This document shows positions 53,194-61,397 of a stretch of 64,000 nucleotides of DNA, piece by piece. The stretch is from positions 124,001 through 188,000 of the forward strand of contig NZ_JAAGXA010000005.1 in the NCBI RefSeq assembly GCF_010686755.1, in the 5' to 3' direction. The stretch comes from Nocardioides zeae (GTDB lineage Bacteria > Actinomycetota > Actinomycetes > Propionibacteriales > Nocardioidaceae). The notes beneath the pieces are model-generated. The model searched no databases. It was not told where the DNA came from and saw only the letters and a program-made list of their open reading frames with translations. The first letter of the stretch is position 1; each line of letters begins with the position of its first letter. A program made the translations under genes and the position numbers.

Positions 53194-54339
53194 CTATCCG
53201 CCCGAGGTCAACGGGTGCCGGTTCACCGCGGCGACGAGCTCCTCGGCCACGGTGTCGAGGTAGACGTCCGTGGTCGCGATCGACGCGTGGCCGAGAAGGT
53301 CCTTGATGACGTTGACGGGCACGCCGTGGTGCACGAGCACGGTCGCGGCGGTGTGGCGCAGGCCGTGGGGCGTCACGCGCCGCCGCAGGCGCGGGGGGAG
53401 GGCGTCGCAGGAGCGCTTCACCATGAGCTGCACGTCGCGCGGGCGGATGCGGAGGCCGCGCCAGGTGAGCAGCAGCGCGCGCTCGGCGTCCTCGACATCC
53501 ACGGTGACGACCCGCTCGCCGGTCTCCGGGTCCTTCACGGTCCGCGGCTGGGGCGTCGGGCGGGAACCCGCGACGTACGCCTCGACCATGGCGACGGTGC
53601 CGGGGGAGAGGGGCACCCACCGCTCCTTGCTGCCCTTGCCGAGCACGCGCAGCCAGGTCTGGGTCTCGTAGTCGTCGCCGGAGCCCTCGCCGACGATCCG
53701 TTCCTCGATGTCGGCCTGGTCGATGCCGCAGAGCTCCGAGACGCGGATACCGGTCTCGAGCAGCAACCGGAAGATGAGCTCGTCGCGCGGACCGAGGTCC
53801 CGGTCGGCGCCGGGCTTGGTCGCCGCGCCCGGCGGCGTCGCCGTCGTGCCGTCGAGGAGCGCCTTCGCGACGGGCGTGGGAACGGCCTTGCGCGCGGGAT
53901 CGGAGGTGCGGGGCCGCTTGACGCGCACCTCCGCGTCGAGCACCGGGTTGGCCTCGACCCAGCGCTCCCTGGTCGCCCGCTCGAAGAACCGCGACACCGA
54001 GGACTGGAAGCGTCGGGTCGCGCCGGCGCCGCGGGTCTTCGTCGCCCCGGGAGTCGGTACGACGCTGCTTCCGCCGTCACCGCCGTCCCGGTTGCCGCGG
54101 AAGCGCCCGTCGGGGCGGGCGCCGTACGCCAGCACGATGTCGTCGAGCTGCGCGCCGGTGATGTCGTCGAGCACGGTGTCGGGACCGGCCAGCTCGACGA
54201 ACTCGGCGAGGTCCCGCCGGTAGTTGGAGGCCGTGGTGGCCGCGAGCGAGTGGCCGGCGACAGCCCGGGCGACGCCGTCGAGGTAGCGGTCGACCGCCAC
54301 CCGCACCGTGACCCGGTCCAGCTCCCGTGCAGCGACCAC
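53194..54339 (-). CDS. Tyrosine recombinase/integrase
   Basis: A 381-residue tyrosine recombinase. The N-terminal SAM-like domain begins AVDRYLDGVARAVAGHSLAATTASNYRRDL. The catalytic residues are present: Arg in ETGIRVSELCGI, Lys in VLGKGSKERWVPLSP, His-x-x-Arg in HGLRHTAATVLVHHG, and His/Tyr in LGHASIATTDVYLDT. It is longer than XerC/XerD (about 300 aa) because of a linker rich in Gly/Pro between domains (about 95-120) and another before the catalytic domain. No other mobile-element gene or att repeat was found nearby. A TACGGT hexamer lies 6 nt before the GTG. Confidence 0.9.
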   Translation of the reverse strand: MVAARELDRVTVRVAVDRYLDGVARAVAGHSLAATTASNYRRDLAEFVELAGPDTVLDDITGAQLDDIVLAYGARPDGRFRGNRDGGDGGSSVVPTPGATKTRGAGATRRFQSSVSRFFERATRERWVEANPVLDAEVRVKRPRTSDPARKAVPTPVAKALLDGTTATPPGAATKPGADRDLGPRDELIFRLLLETGIRVSELCGIDQADIEERIVGEGSGDDYETQTWLRVLGKGSKERWVPLSPGTVAMVEAYVAGSRPTPQPRTVKDPETGERVVTVDVEDAERALLLTWRGLRIRPRDVQLMVKRSCDALPPRLRRRVTPHGLRHTAATVLVHHGVPVNVIKDLLGHASIATTDVYLDTVAEELVAAVNRHPLTSGG

Positions 54340-54386
54340 GGGAGGACCGTAGCCAGGTCCCCGCCCGCCGCGCGGGAGGCGCGCGG

Positions 54387-54998
54387 TCAGCCCTGGGCGG
54401 GCCGCCACATCGTGGTCAGGCCCTCGTCGTCACCCGGCCCGCCGATGCGCCCCAGCGGAGCGAAGCCGAGACGCTCGTAGAGCCGTCGGTTCACCGGGCT
54501 CGTCGCCTCGAGGTAGGCCGCCGCCCCGTCCGCGTCGATCGTCGCGAGCCGGTGGCGCAGCAGCGCGCTGCCGACGCCGAGCCCGCGGGCGGCGCCACCG
54601 ACCGCGATGTCGGTGAGGTACCAGTGCGGCGTCGCGGGCCGCGCCGCGGCGTACCGTGCGCTCTCCTCACGCACCGACCGCAGGTGGCGGAGCCCGACGG
54701 CGCCGACGGTGCGGGGGAGCCCGCGCAGGCCGACGAGGGGTGCGGGGCGGCGATCCGGTGCCTCCCACACGGCCACGCCGATGACGGGGCCGCCGGGCTC
54801 GCGACGGGCGACGTCGACGATGCCGGACACGAGGGCGGCGCGGACGACGCCCTCGTAGACGACCGCCACCCGGCTGTGCCGGTCGTGGTCGCCGGGCACG
54901 AGACGGTGCAGGGCCGGGTCGTCGGCGAGCGCCTCGGCGAGCACGGCGGCGCAGGCGCGGACGTCGGCGGTGGTCGCGACTCCCAGGGGCACGGTCAT
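54387..54998 (-). CDS. GNAT family N-acetyltransferase
   Basis: A 203-residue GNAT protein: [33 protein letters not shown] (acetyl-CoA loop) and [18 protein letters not shown] are the family core, in the RimI-like group. The substrate is unknown. GGAGG 8 nt upstream supports the ATG at 54998. The aquaporin gene starts on the other strand at the same CATG, so the two starts overlap by 2 bp. Confidence 0.88.
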   Translation of the reverse strand: MTVPLGVATTADVRACAAVLAEALADDPALHRLVPGDHDRHSRVAVVYEGVVRAALVSGIVDVARREPGGPVIGVAVWEAPDRRPAPLVGLRGLPRTVGAVGLRHLRSVREESARYAAARPATPHWYLTDIAVGGAARGLGVGSALLRHRLATIDADGAAAYLEATSPVNRRLYERLGFAPLGRIGGPGDDEGLTTMWRPAQG

Positions 54999-55686
54999 GA
55001 GGTCATCCTCCCAGGGGCCCGCGCGTGACGGACCGGCTGCACCGCGCGACCAACTGCCGTCCACCCGTTCGAGCGTCCGGGCCGACAGGCCCGACCGACC
55101 CCCTACGTCCCCCCGCGCCGAGGGCGCCCCGATCCGTCTCGGTCCGCGCCTGGCCGCCGAGACCGTCGGCACCTTCTGGTTGGTCCTGGCCGGCTGCGGC
55201 ACCGCCGTGCTGGCGGGGGAGCAGGTCGGCTACCTGGGCGTGGCGCTCGCCTTCGGGCTCGCGGTCCTCACGATGGCGTACGCCGTCGGCCACGTCTCCG
55301 GCGGCCACTTCAACCCGGCCGTGACGCTGGGCTCGCCGGAGAGCTACACGCTCGTGGCCGCCGCCCTGACCGAGATCGTGCTCACGGCGGTCTTCGTGTT
55401 CGTGATCCTGGGGGTCACCGACCGCCGCGCGCCGGTCGGATTCACACCGCTGGCGATCGGCCTCACCCTGACCGCCGTGCACCTGGTCTCGATCCCCGTC
55501 ACCAACACCTCGGTCAACCCGGCGCGGTCGCTGGGCGTCGCCTGGTTCGACACCGCAGCGCTGGGCCAGTCGTGGCTGTTCGTCGTCGCACCGCTGGTCG
55601 GTGCGGCCGTCGCCGGTCTTGCGTACGCCGTCATCACGGGCGTCGACCGCCGTGACGTCGACATCGACGGGGGCGCGGCCGTCTGA
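54997..55686 (+). CDS. Aquaporin Z-like channel lacking the third transmembrane segment
   Basis: A 229-residue MIP-family protein with a 50-residue disordered N-terminal tail. Helix 1 ([16 protein letters not shown]), helix 2 and NPA-1 ([14 protein letters not shown] at 106-108), then an abrupt join to [21 protein letters not shown], helix 5-type [23 protein letters not shown]-2 in [15 protein letters not shown] (174-176) and a last helix. Compared with E. coli AqpZ about 55 residues between NPA-1 and the HSPGGYS segment are missing, in frame, removing the third helix and loop C. The ATG at 54997 has AGGGG upstream. Whether it can form a pore is doubtful. Confidence 0.85.
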   Translation: MRSSSQGPARDGPAAPRDQLPSTRSSVRADRPDRPPTSPRAEGAPIRLGPRLAAETVGTFWLVLAGCGTAVLAGEQVGYLGVALAFGLAVLTMAYAVGHVSGGHFNPAVTLGSPESYTLVAAALTEIVLTAVFVFVILGVTDRRAPVGFTPLAIGLTLTAVHLVSIPVTNTSVNPARSLGVAWFDTAALGQSWLFVVAPLVGAAVAGLAYAVITGVDRRDVDIDGGAAV

Positions 55687-55708
55687 CGGGTCGGCAGCCG
55701 TCGGAGCG

Positions 55709-56362
55709 TCAGGCCGGAGCCCGCGGGCTCCGGGGGAGCAAGGTCCCCCGGAGCCGCGAGCCCGCCCAGACGACCGCACCCGCCGCGACGAGCGCCACGA
55801 GCAGGACGACGCAGTGCGCGACGAGGGACACCAGACCGCGCTCGGGCAGGAGGAACCCGTAGGGCACCCAGCCGTCCGTCACGCCGCGCACGAGCACGAC
55901 GGCCAGCCAGGCGACGGGGTACGGCAGGACGATCCACCAGGAGCGCCACCGGAGCCGGGGCCGGTCACCGACGAGCAGCCAGTCGGCCAGGGCGACGGCC
56001 GGGAAGACCAGGTGGAGCACCGCGCTGACCCACGCCGGAGCGGTGCCCGTGCCCGGGATGAGGGTGTTGTAGATGACGGCGACGACCAGGAGGCAGGCGG
56101 TCGCGACGCCGCGGGCGGCCGCCAGCCACGTCGGCGCCGGTCGGTCGAGGAGCACCAGCACGCCCGCGAGACCCAACAGCACGCTCATCAGGAGGTTCGT
56201 CTGGTTGGTGAAGTATCCGAAGTAGTTGAACGGATTGCCGTCGCCGGCGGCGATGCGCTCGACGTACGTCAGCACCAGGAGCACGACGACGACGCCCGAG
56301 GCGGCGACGCGCGCGCCGCCGATCGCGACCTCGGTGCGGCGGTGCGGGGTGCGCAGGTCCAC
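55709..56362 (-). CDS. Pr6Pr family membrane protein
   Basis: A 217-residue multi-pass protein with about six hydrophobic helices. The Pr6Pr signature is clear: GDGNPFNYFGYFTNQTNLLMSVL, then NTLIPGTGTAPAWVSAVLHLVFPAVALADWLL and WVPYGFL. The family is uncharacterised. The GTG at 56362 is chosen because TAGGGT (reverse strand, 56370-56375) lies 7 nt upstream; an alternative GTG at 56371 overlaps that hexamer. A 12-bp hairpin (55726-55755) lies inside its 3' coding end. Confidence 0.88.
   Translation of the reverse strand: MDLRTPHRRTEVAIGGARVAASGVVVVLLVLTYVERIAAGDGNPFNYFGYFTNQTNLLMSVLLGLAGVLVLLDRPAPTWLAAARGVATACLLVVAVIYNTLIPGTGTAPAWVSAVLHLVFPAVALADWLLVGDRPRLRWRSWWIVLPYPVAWLAVVLVRGVTDGWVPYGFLLPERGLVSLVAHCVVLLVALVAAGAVVWAGSRLRGTLLPRSPRAPA
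55726..55755. terminator. Hairpin in the convergent gene end, candidate aquaporin terminator
   Basis: GGCTCCGGGGGA and TCCCCCGGAGCC form a perfect 12-bp stem with a 6-nt loop. It lies 40 nt after the aquaporin stop and within the coding end of the facing Pr6Pr gene. Confidence 0.5.
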
Positions 56363-56495
56363 ACCGGTCACCCTAGGGCTCGGAGGTGGCGAGCGAACGT
56401 GGGAGAGGACGGTCGTACTACGCTCTTTCACCGTAATGCGCAGTGACGGCAGGGTGTGCAGCAGGGAAGTGGCCCGCACCTGCCACAGTGTGACC

Positions 56496-58088
56496 GTGAC
56501 GTTCACCGAGGTGCTGTTCCCCGGCCGCCACCACGCGGTCACCGCGTTCCAGGTCGAGTACCTGCACCGGTTGCTCGCCGGCGAGGTCACCGAGGCGTCG
56601 GACCAGACGATCGCCGTGGCCGACGACGCCGTGGTGATCTGGCCCCTGACGTCCGCCAACCACGCCTGGACACGCCGCAACCCGCTGCCGGGCCACCGCC
56701 GCGAGGCGCTCGTCGAGCGTGTCTCGGTCGCCTCCGGGCTGCCCAGCCTCGTCGTGCCGGTGCCCGACGTGCCGCAGCACCCCCGGTTCGCCGAGCTCGT
56801 CGTGACGACCGTCGCCACGGCGCTCGGCCACCGACCCGCGCCGTCGCCCGAGCACACCCTGGTCGCCTGCTCGACGCCGGCGGTCGCCGCGTCGTACCGA
56901 GCCCTGGGGTTCGCCGTCGTCGGCGTCGAGGACGCCGTCGAGTCCGCACCCGAGGACCAGCCGGCGCGTCCGTGGGAGGTCGTGCAGCGCCTCGCCGAGG
57001 GCGACGCCTCGTGGCGGCTCATCGCGCACCCGGAGACGGTGGCGTTCTACGAGCGCTACGACGTGCCGCGCCTCGTCACCGAGCTGTTCGCCGACCCGGT
57101 GGTCTCCAGCGAGGGCGACCTGACGACGACCCGCGACTACCGCACCTACGCGGCGTCCTTCGAGACCGCCTCGGACCGCAAGTTCGAGCAGGTGGGGCCG
57201 CTCCTCGAGCCCGGCCGGGTCGTCGACGTCGGCTGCGCCACCGGCGGGCTGCTGGAGCGCATCGCCGCCGACCCGCGGTTCGCCGAGTCCGACCTCTTCG
57301 GCGTCGACATCGCGCGGCCGCTCCTCGACGAGGCCGAGCACAAGAAGGCCACCGGCGTCTTCGCGAACCCCAACATCTGGTTCGTGCGCGCCAACATCCT
57401 CTCCGGCCCGGTGATGCCCGCCGCCTCCATCGACTCCACCGTCACGGTCGCGCTCACCCACGAGGTGTTCTCGTACGGCGCGGGTCGCGCCGACGTCGAG
57501 GCGTTCGCGCGCCGGGTGCACGAGCACACGCGCGTGGGCGGCGTCTGGGTGAACTCCGACGTGCTCGGCCCCGACCAGCCCGACCGCGTGGTCCGCCTCA
57601 CGCTGCGGACCGACGACGGCGCGACCCCCGTCGAGCCGCACCGCGAGCTCGACGACCTCGCCCCCGCCGAGGTGGCGGCGTACGTCGAGGGCCTGTCGAC
57701 CGCGGGGCGGCTCGTGCAGTTCGCGCACGACTTCCCCCGGCTGTCCGGGACCGCGTTCGGCGCGGAGCGACTGCCGACGGACGACGGCGCCGCGACGTAC
57801 CAGCTGCGGCTCGGCGACGCGATGGAGTTCATGACCACGAAGGACTACGCCGACAACTGGTTGAGCGAGTGCCACGAGTCGTTCTGCGGGTTGACCTTCG
57901 CCGACTGGCGGACCGTGCTGACGGACGCGGGCTTCACGCTCGACCCGACGTCGGGCGCGTGGCGCAACGACTGGCTGGCCGAGCACCGCTTCTCCCCGGT
58001 GGCGTCGCTGACCGACGCGGGGACCGGCGCACCGCTGCCCTGGCCCGTGACCCACGTGCTCACCGTCGCGCGGCGGCCCCTGGGCTGA
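56496..58088 (+). CDS. Nucleotidyltransferase-like (NMNAT-fold) / SAM methyltransferase fusion
   Basis: A 530-residue protein. Residues 1-200 resemble an archaeal-type NMN adenylyltransferase: VLFPGRHHAVTAFQ at the position of the GRFQPFHxGH motif, SANHAWTRRNPLPGHRREAL like the family's SA..T..NPF..GER block, and RPWEVVQRLAEGDASWRL (158-175) with AHPETVAFYERYDV where NMNATs have the ISxTxxR helix. The nucleotide-binding Ser/Thr and Arg of that last motif and one His of the first are changed. Residues 240-400 are a class I methyltransferase (VVDVGCATGGLLERIA, LFGVDIARPLLDEAE). The GTG at 56496 follows CACAGT by 6 nt; GTG 56490 is possible. Function unknown. Confidence 0.75.
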   Translation: MTFTEVLFPGRHHAVTAFQVEYLHRLLAGEVTEASDQTIAVADDAVVIWPLTSANHAWTRRNPLPGHRREALVERVSVASGLPSLVVPVPDVPQHPRFAELVVTTVATALGHRPAPSPEHTLVACSTPAVAASYRALGFAVVGVEDAVESAPEDQPARPWEVVQRLAEGDASWRLIAHPETVAFYERYDVPRLVTELFADPVVSSEGDLTTTRDYRTYAASFETASDRKFEQVGPLLEPGRVVDVGCATGGLLERIAADPRFAESDLFGVDIARPLLDEAEHKKATGVFANPNIWFVRANILSGPVMPAASIDSTVTVALTHEVFSYGAGRADVEAFARRVHEHTRVGGVWVNSDVLGPDQPDRVVRLTLRTDDGATPVEPHRELDDLAPAEVAAYVEGLSTAGRLVQFAHDFPRLSGTAFGAERLPTDDGAATYQLRLGDAMEFMTTKDYADNWLSECHESFCGLTFADWRTVLTDAGFTLDPTSGAWRNDWLAEHRFSPVASLTDAGTGAPLPWPVTHVLTVARRPLG

Positions 58089-58115
58089 GCCCCTGGGGGC
58101 CCGGCGCCCCGGCGG

Positions 58116-58736
58116 TCACGGCAGCGGGATGCCCGCTGCTCCCTTCGACTGCTGGTAGGTCGCCGACAACGCGTCGTACGTCGCGCGGAGCCGCGCCACG
58201 GTGGCGATCGCCTCCGGGTCCTGCGACGCCGCGACGGCGGCCGCGAGGTCGGCGGTGCTCAGGAACCGGCTGCTGCGGTTGTAGAGGTCGCGGCCCGGGG
58301 CCGGGGCCTCCCGGTCGGGGTCCGGCACCGCGTAGACGGCCTTCAGGATCGCGATGTCGTGCGGGATCGCGAAGGCGTCGGCGGAGTCGGCGTGGCTGAA
58401 GAGGTACGCCGCGTCGGCGAACCCCGACCACGCCAGCGCCGACAGGCACAACGAGCAGGGCTCGTGGGTGGCGAGGAAGAGGCAGTCCCCCGGGTCCGGG
58501 CGCCCGGCCGGCGGCAGCTCGTGGAAGAGCTTGATCGCGTGCACCTCGCCGTGCCACAACGGGTTCGCGGTCTCGGCGTTCGTGGCCGCGACGACCAGCG
58601 AGCGGTCCTCCCGGCGCAGGATCGCGGCCCCGAAGAGCTTGTTGCCCTGCTCGACTCCCGCTCGCGTCAGCGGTACGACGTCGTGCTCGACCACCTTAAG
58701 CAGGCGGGCGACCAACGTCAGGTCGGTCAGGTCCAT
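58116..58736 (-). CDS. Cytidine/nucleoside deaminase-fold protein
   Basis: A 206-residue CDA-fold deaminase. Zinc ligands and the catalytic Glu are in HGEVHAIKLF and HEPCSLCLSALAW (PCxxC). The region LSALAWSGFADAAYLFSHADSADAF is typical of guanine/cytidine-type deaminases, with a long C-terminal extension (IPHDIAILKAVYAVPDPD onward). The substrate is unknown. GGAGGGGAG 4-12 nt before the ATG fixes the start. It converges on the NMNAT-like methyltransferase. Confidence 0.88.
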   Translation of the reverse strand: MDLTDLTLVARLLKVVEHDVVPLTRAGVEQGNKLFGAAILRREDRSLVVAATNAETANPLWHGEVHAIKLFHELPPAGRPDPGDCLFLATHEPCSLCLSALAWSGFADAAYLFSHADSADAFAIPHDIAILKAVYAVPDPDREAPAPGRDLYNRSSRFLSTADLAAAVAASQDPEAIATVARLRATYDALSATYQQSKGAAGIPLP

Positions 58737-58825
58737 GCGTCTCCCCTCCCGGGCGCTCACGCGAGCACCCGGGGCAAGAGGACCCGACGCAGGTCACGAC
58801 CGCGTGACGCGGACGTGACGCGTGG

Positions 58826-59416
58826 TCACCCGTTGGCGCGACCCGACGACACCACCAGGCCGTTGCTGCTCGTCAGCCGCCACGACTTCTCGACCGGTCC
58901 GGTCAGGGCGACGACGCCCGACGACACGACGGTGATCTCGTCACCGGTCGTCAGCTTCTCCTTGAGGGCAGCCACCTGCGGGGGCGACAGCCGGGCCGTC
59001 GACATGCGCCAGCTCGAGGTCTCGGCCATGCCGGGCGTCATGTGGTCGGGTGCCCCGGCCTCGTCGAGCACGATCGTCTGCACCTGCTCGCTGGCCAGGT
59101 GGACGACGAGGTGGCCCTGGCCCTCCGTCACCCGGGTGACCCGGCCGTGCTCGTGGTGCGTGACGAAGCGGCGGCCCAGGTCGGGAAGGTGCTGCAGCTC
59201 CGCGAGACGGCGTCGAGCCATCAGCGACAACGAGGTGACGGCGGCGGCAGCGCCCGCGAGGGTCAGCAGGGCGACGACGCCCGCGACCTCCGCCATGTGC
59301 TCGGGACCGGCCAGCAGCACGCCGACGGCGCCGGCGACGAGGACGGCGAGGCCCGCGGCGGCAGGAGCGAGGCCGACCAGACGACGGCGCGAACGAGAGA
59401 CGGGTGACACCGACAT
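58826..59416 (-). CDS. Hypothetical two-helix membrane protein
   Basis: A 196-residue protein: a basic N-terminus, two hydrophobic helices (about 14-35 and 42-68), then a soluble C-terminal part with HHEHGRVTRVTEGQGHLVVHLASEQVQTIVLDEAG and ITVVSSGVVALTGPVEKSWRL. No family recognised. GGAGG 5 nt before the ATG supports the start. It follows, in the minus direction, a 318-bp gap after the DUF222-HNH gene. Confidence 0.7.
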   Translation of the reverse strand: MSVSPVSRSRRRLVGLAPAAAGLAVLVAGAVGVLLAGPEHMAEVAGVVALLTLAGAAAAVTSLSLMARRRLAELQHLPDLGRRFVTHHEHGRVTRVTEGQGHLVVHLASEQVQTIVLDEAGAPDHMTPGMAETSSWRMSTARLSPPQVAALKEKLTTGDEITVVSSGVVALTGPVEKSWRLTSSNGLVVSSGRANG

Positions 59417-59734
59417 GGGAACCTCCGGACAGGGACGTGGTGCGGGATGAACACCGCCAGCCTCGTCCTGCTTCCCGTGGACCAGGTCGACGGAGGCTGT
59501 GAAGTTGCTGTGGTGGGCATGCTTCGCGGGCCGACGATGGAGGCCGCGGTCCGGGCGGAGCGGCAGGGCGGAGCCAGGAGCGCTCGGGCCGGTCGCGAAT
59601 CGTGCGGAACGGGCGCAATGTCAGGCCTCGTGGAACTGCGTCCGTTCCGCAGGACGTGGATCGTCACCCGTGGACATGCTTCGCCGCCCGGCCACGGGGT
59701 GTGGGCGGGCGGCTCGGCGGGCAGCGGGCGGGCG
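59417..59734. other. Intergenic region downstream of the DUF222-HNH gene
   Basis: 318 bp with no credible gene. It contains an inverted repeat TGCGGAACGG/CCGTTCCGCA (59603-59612 with 59642-59651, 29-nt loop) that could end the HNH transcript. Confidence 0.5.
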
Positions 59735-61186
59735 CTAGGTCGCTTCTGGTGGCCAGGGTCGGGTGCCGTCGCGGTCGACGAGGTAGCGCAGGCCCATCGG
59801 GCTGGTCCAGATGACCGCGTTCGGCGGCTCTCCGGCGTTGGGATCGGTGGGCCGGTAGGTCCACCGGTTGCCTGTTCTCAGTTCGCGGTGGGTCTTCATG
59901 CGGTGGTGGCGTCGACACAGCGGGAACAGGTTCCGGGTCGAGGTCTGGCCGGGTGGGCCGTTCTCGTCGTACCGCTCGCAGTGGTCGAGGTCGGCAGTTC
60001 TGGATGAGCGGGTGCAGTAGGGGAAGACGCACCGGGGCCAGCAGGCCCGGACGTGCTCGGCGATCCGGTCGGGCGGGGCGTAGCCGTTCACGGCGTCGTC
60101 GCGGTTGAGGTCGACGATCGGCTTGACGATCACCGTCGTGTCGGGCGATCCGCACCAAGCCCGGACCTGCTCGACCGTCACGACCCCACGGGGTGCGCCG
60201 GGGGTGTCCAGCCTCGCGAGGTCGATGCCCGCCATCCCGGTACAGGCATCGACCCCGGGACCCATCCCGTTCAGGGTGCCGGTGATCGCGGCCTGGTCGA
60301 GGTGCACGAACAGCACCACCTCCCGCCGCGCCCGCTGAACTTGGCGCGGCTCGGTGACGCTCGTCGGATCACCCGCGTCGTACCCCAAGGTCGTCACCCC
60401 GTCGCAGCGCCGCGCGATCTCACCCAGAGCCATCGACCGGCGAACATCCAGGTTCGGGTCGCACCCCAGCTCGCCGAGCTGCCGGGCGACATGCGCGATG
60501 CTCCGCTCCAGGTCGAGCGCATCAGCCAGATCCAGGGAGCCGTGGATGTCGACCGTGCCGCGCAGCGTCCCGGTCAACGGGTCCGCATAACCGACCTCGC
60601 CCAGCTCGATCGACAGGTACCGGTCGCCATCGGCTGCGTGGCGTTCGGCCTCGGTGGTCTCGGGGTCGAACCTGGCCGCGGCCTCCGCCACCAACCGGTC
60701 GACCTCGGCACCGGTGGCCTTGCCCGCGACGTACGCAACGTGCCGGTCGACGAACCCGGCCCCCTCGAACGTCAACGTCCGCGTGGCCTCCGCGATCCGC
60801 CGGCCCCGCCAGACCTCGACCTCACCCGCAGCAACCCGCGCATGAACGCGCGGGAGCCGGTACCGCAGCTCGACCGCATCCCCCACCAGGCGACGAGCCG
60901 CGTCGAACGAACACCCGCGCGCGGCGGCGATCTCGCTGATGCAGAACTCCGCGACCACGGGCGCCCCTGGCCCGCCGAGCTCGAGGAACTGATCCCCGGC
61001 CAGGGCCGCGGCGTCCCATTCGCCCAGCGTCGTGATCGGGTCACCCACCACCTCGTCCGAGGTGTGCGCGGCCGCCCAGTCACCCACCGCGACGAACGCA
61101 GCCGCCTCTGCCTCACGAGCCGCGTGGGTGCGCTCGCGGACCGCGTCGATCAACGCAGCCGCTGTGGTGTGGGTCCCCCGATCCAT
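59735..61186 (-). CDS. DUF222/HNH endonuclease protein (13E12 repeat family)
   Basis: A 483-residue protein of the actinobacterial 13E12 family: a DUF222 domain (about 20-330, with QFLELGGPGAPVVAEFCISEIAAARGCSFD and RYLSIELGEVGYADPLTGTLRG) followed by an HNH nuclease motif (about 400-450: CVFPYCTRSSRTADLDHCERY, then NLFPLCRRHHRMK, which also has the CxxC-type zinc cysteines). In M. tuberculosis the family is multicopy and prophages integrate in it. The ATG at 61186 is chosen because TAGAAT (reverse strand, 61194-61199) lies 7 nt upstream. A near-consensus LexA box adjoins that hexamer. Confidence 0.92.
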   Translation of the reverse strand: MDRGTHTTAAALIDAVRERTHAAREAEAAAFVAVGDWAAAHTSDEVVGDPITTLGEWDAAALAGDQFLELGGPGAPVVAEFCISEIAAARGCSFDAARRLVGDAVELRYRLPRVHARVAAGEVEVWRGRRIAEATRTLTFEGAGFVDRHVAYVAGKATGAEVDRLVAEAAARFDPETTEAERHAADGDRYLSIELGEVGYADPLTGTLRGTVDIHGSLDLADALDLERSIAHVARQLGELGCDPNLDVRRSMALGEIARRCDGVTTLGYDAGDPTSVTEPRQVQRARREVVLFVHLDQAAITGTLNGMGPGVDACTGMAGIDLARLDTPGAPRGVVTVEQVRAWCGSPDTTVIVKPIVDLNRDDAVNGYAPPDRIAEHVRACWPRCVFPYCTRSSRTADLDHCERYDENGPPGQTSTRNLFPLCRRHHRMKTHRELRTGNRWTYRPTDPNAGEPPNAVIWTSPMGLRYLVDRDGTRPWPPEAT

Positions 61187-61200
61187 GGGAACCATTCTAG

Positions 61201-61216
61201 TCGAACACATGTGCGA
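61201..61216. promoter_or_regulatory. Candidate LexA (SOS) box of the DUF222-HNH gene
   Basis: TCGAACACATGTGCGA fits TCGAAC-N4-GTTCGA with one mismatch. It begins 2 bp beyond the reverse -10 hexamer (61194-61199). LexA control of 13E12 genes is known in mycobacteria. Confidence 0.55.
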
Positions 61217-61397
61217 TGACCACCTCCCGGTGGTGATCTGTGGATGACCAATCCGAGGCCCCCAGCAAGTTGTCCTCGATGCAGCGACGAGCCCCCACTC
61301 GCACCACGGCGTACGTGACAGCTCGGCGCGCGCGACCCGCGCACTTCGTACACCTCAACGCCCCCGCCGCGCCGTGCGACCCACCTCGACGCGGGCC
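61217..61397. other. Intergenic region with a short hairpin
   Basis: 181 bp, no gene seen. ACCACC/GGTGGT (61219-61224 with 61229-61234) forms a small hairpin next to the LexA box. Confidence 0.4.

Noticed and set aside
53194..54339. A prophage or integrative element next to the tyrosine recombinase
   Set aside because: Neighbours are ordinary chromosomal genes (GNAT, MarR-GNAT, aquaporin); no phage structural, excisionase or att sequences were seen.
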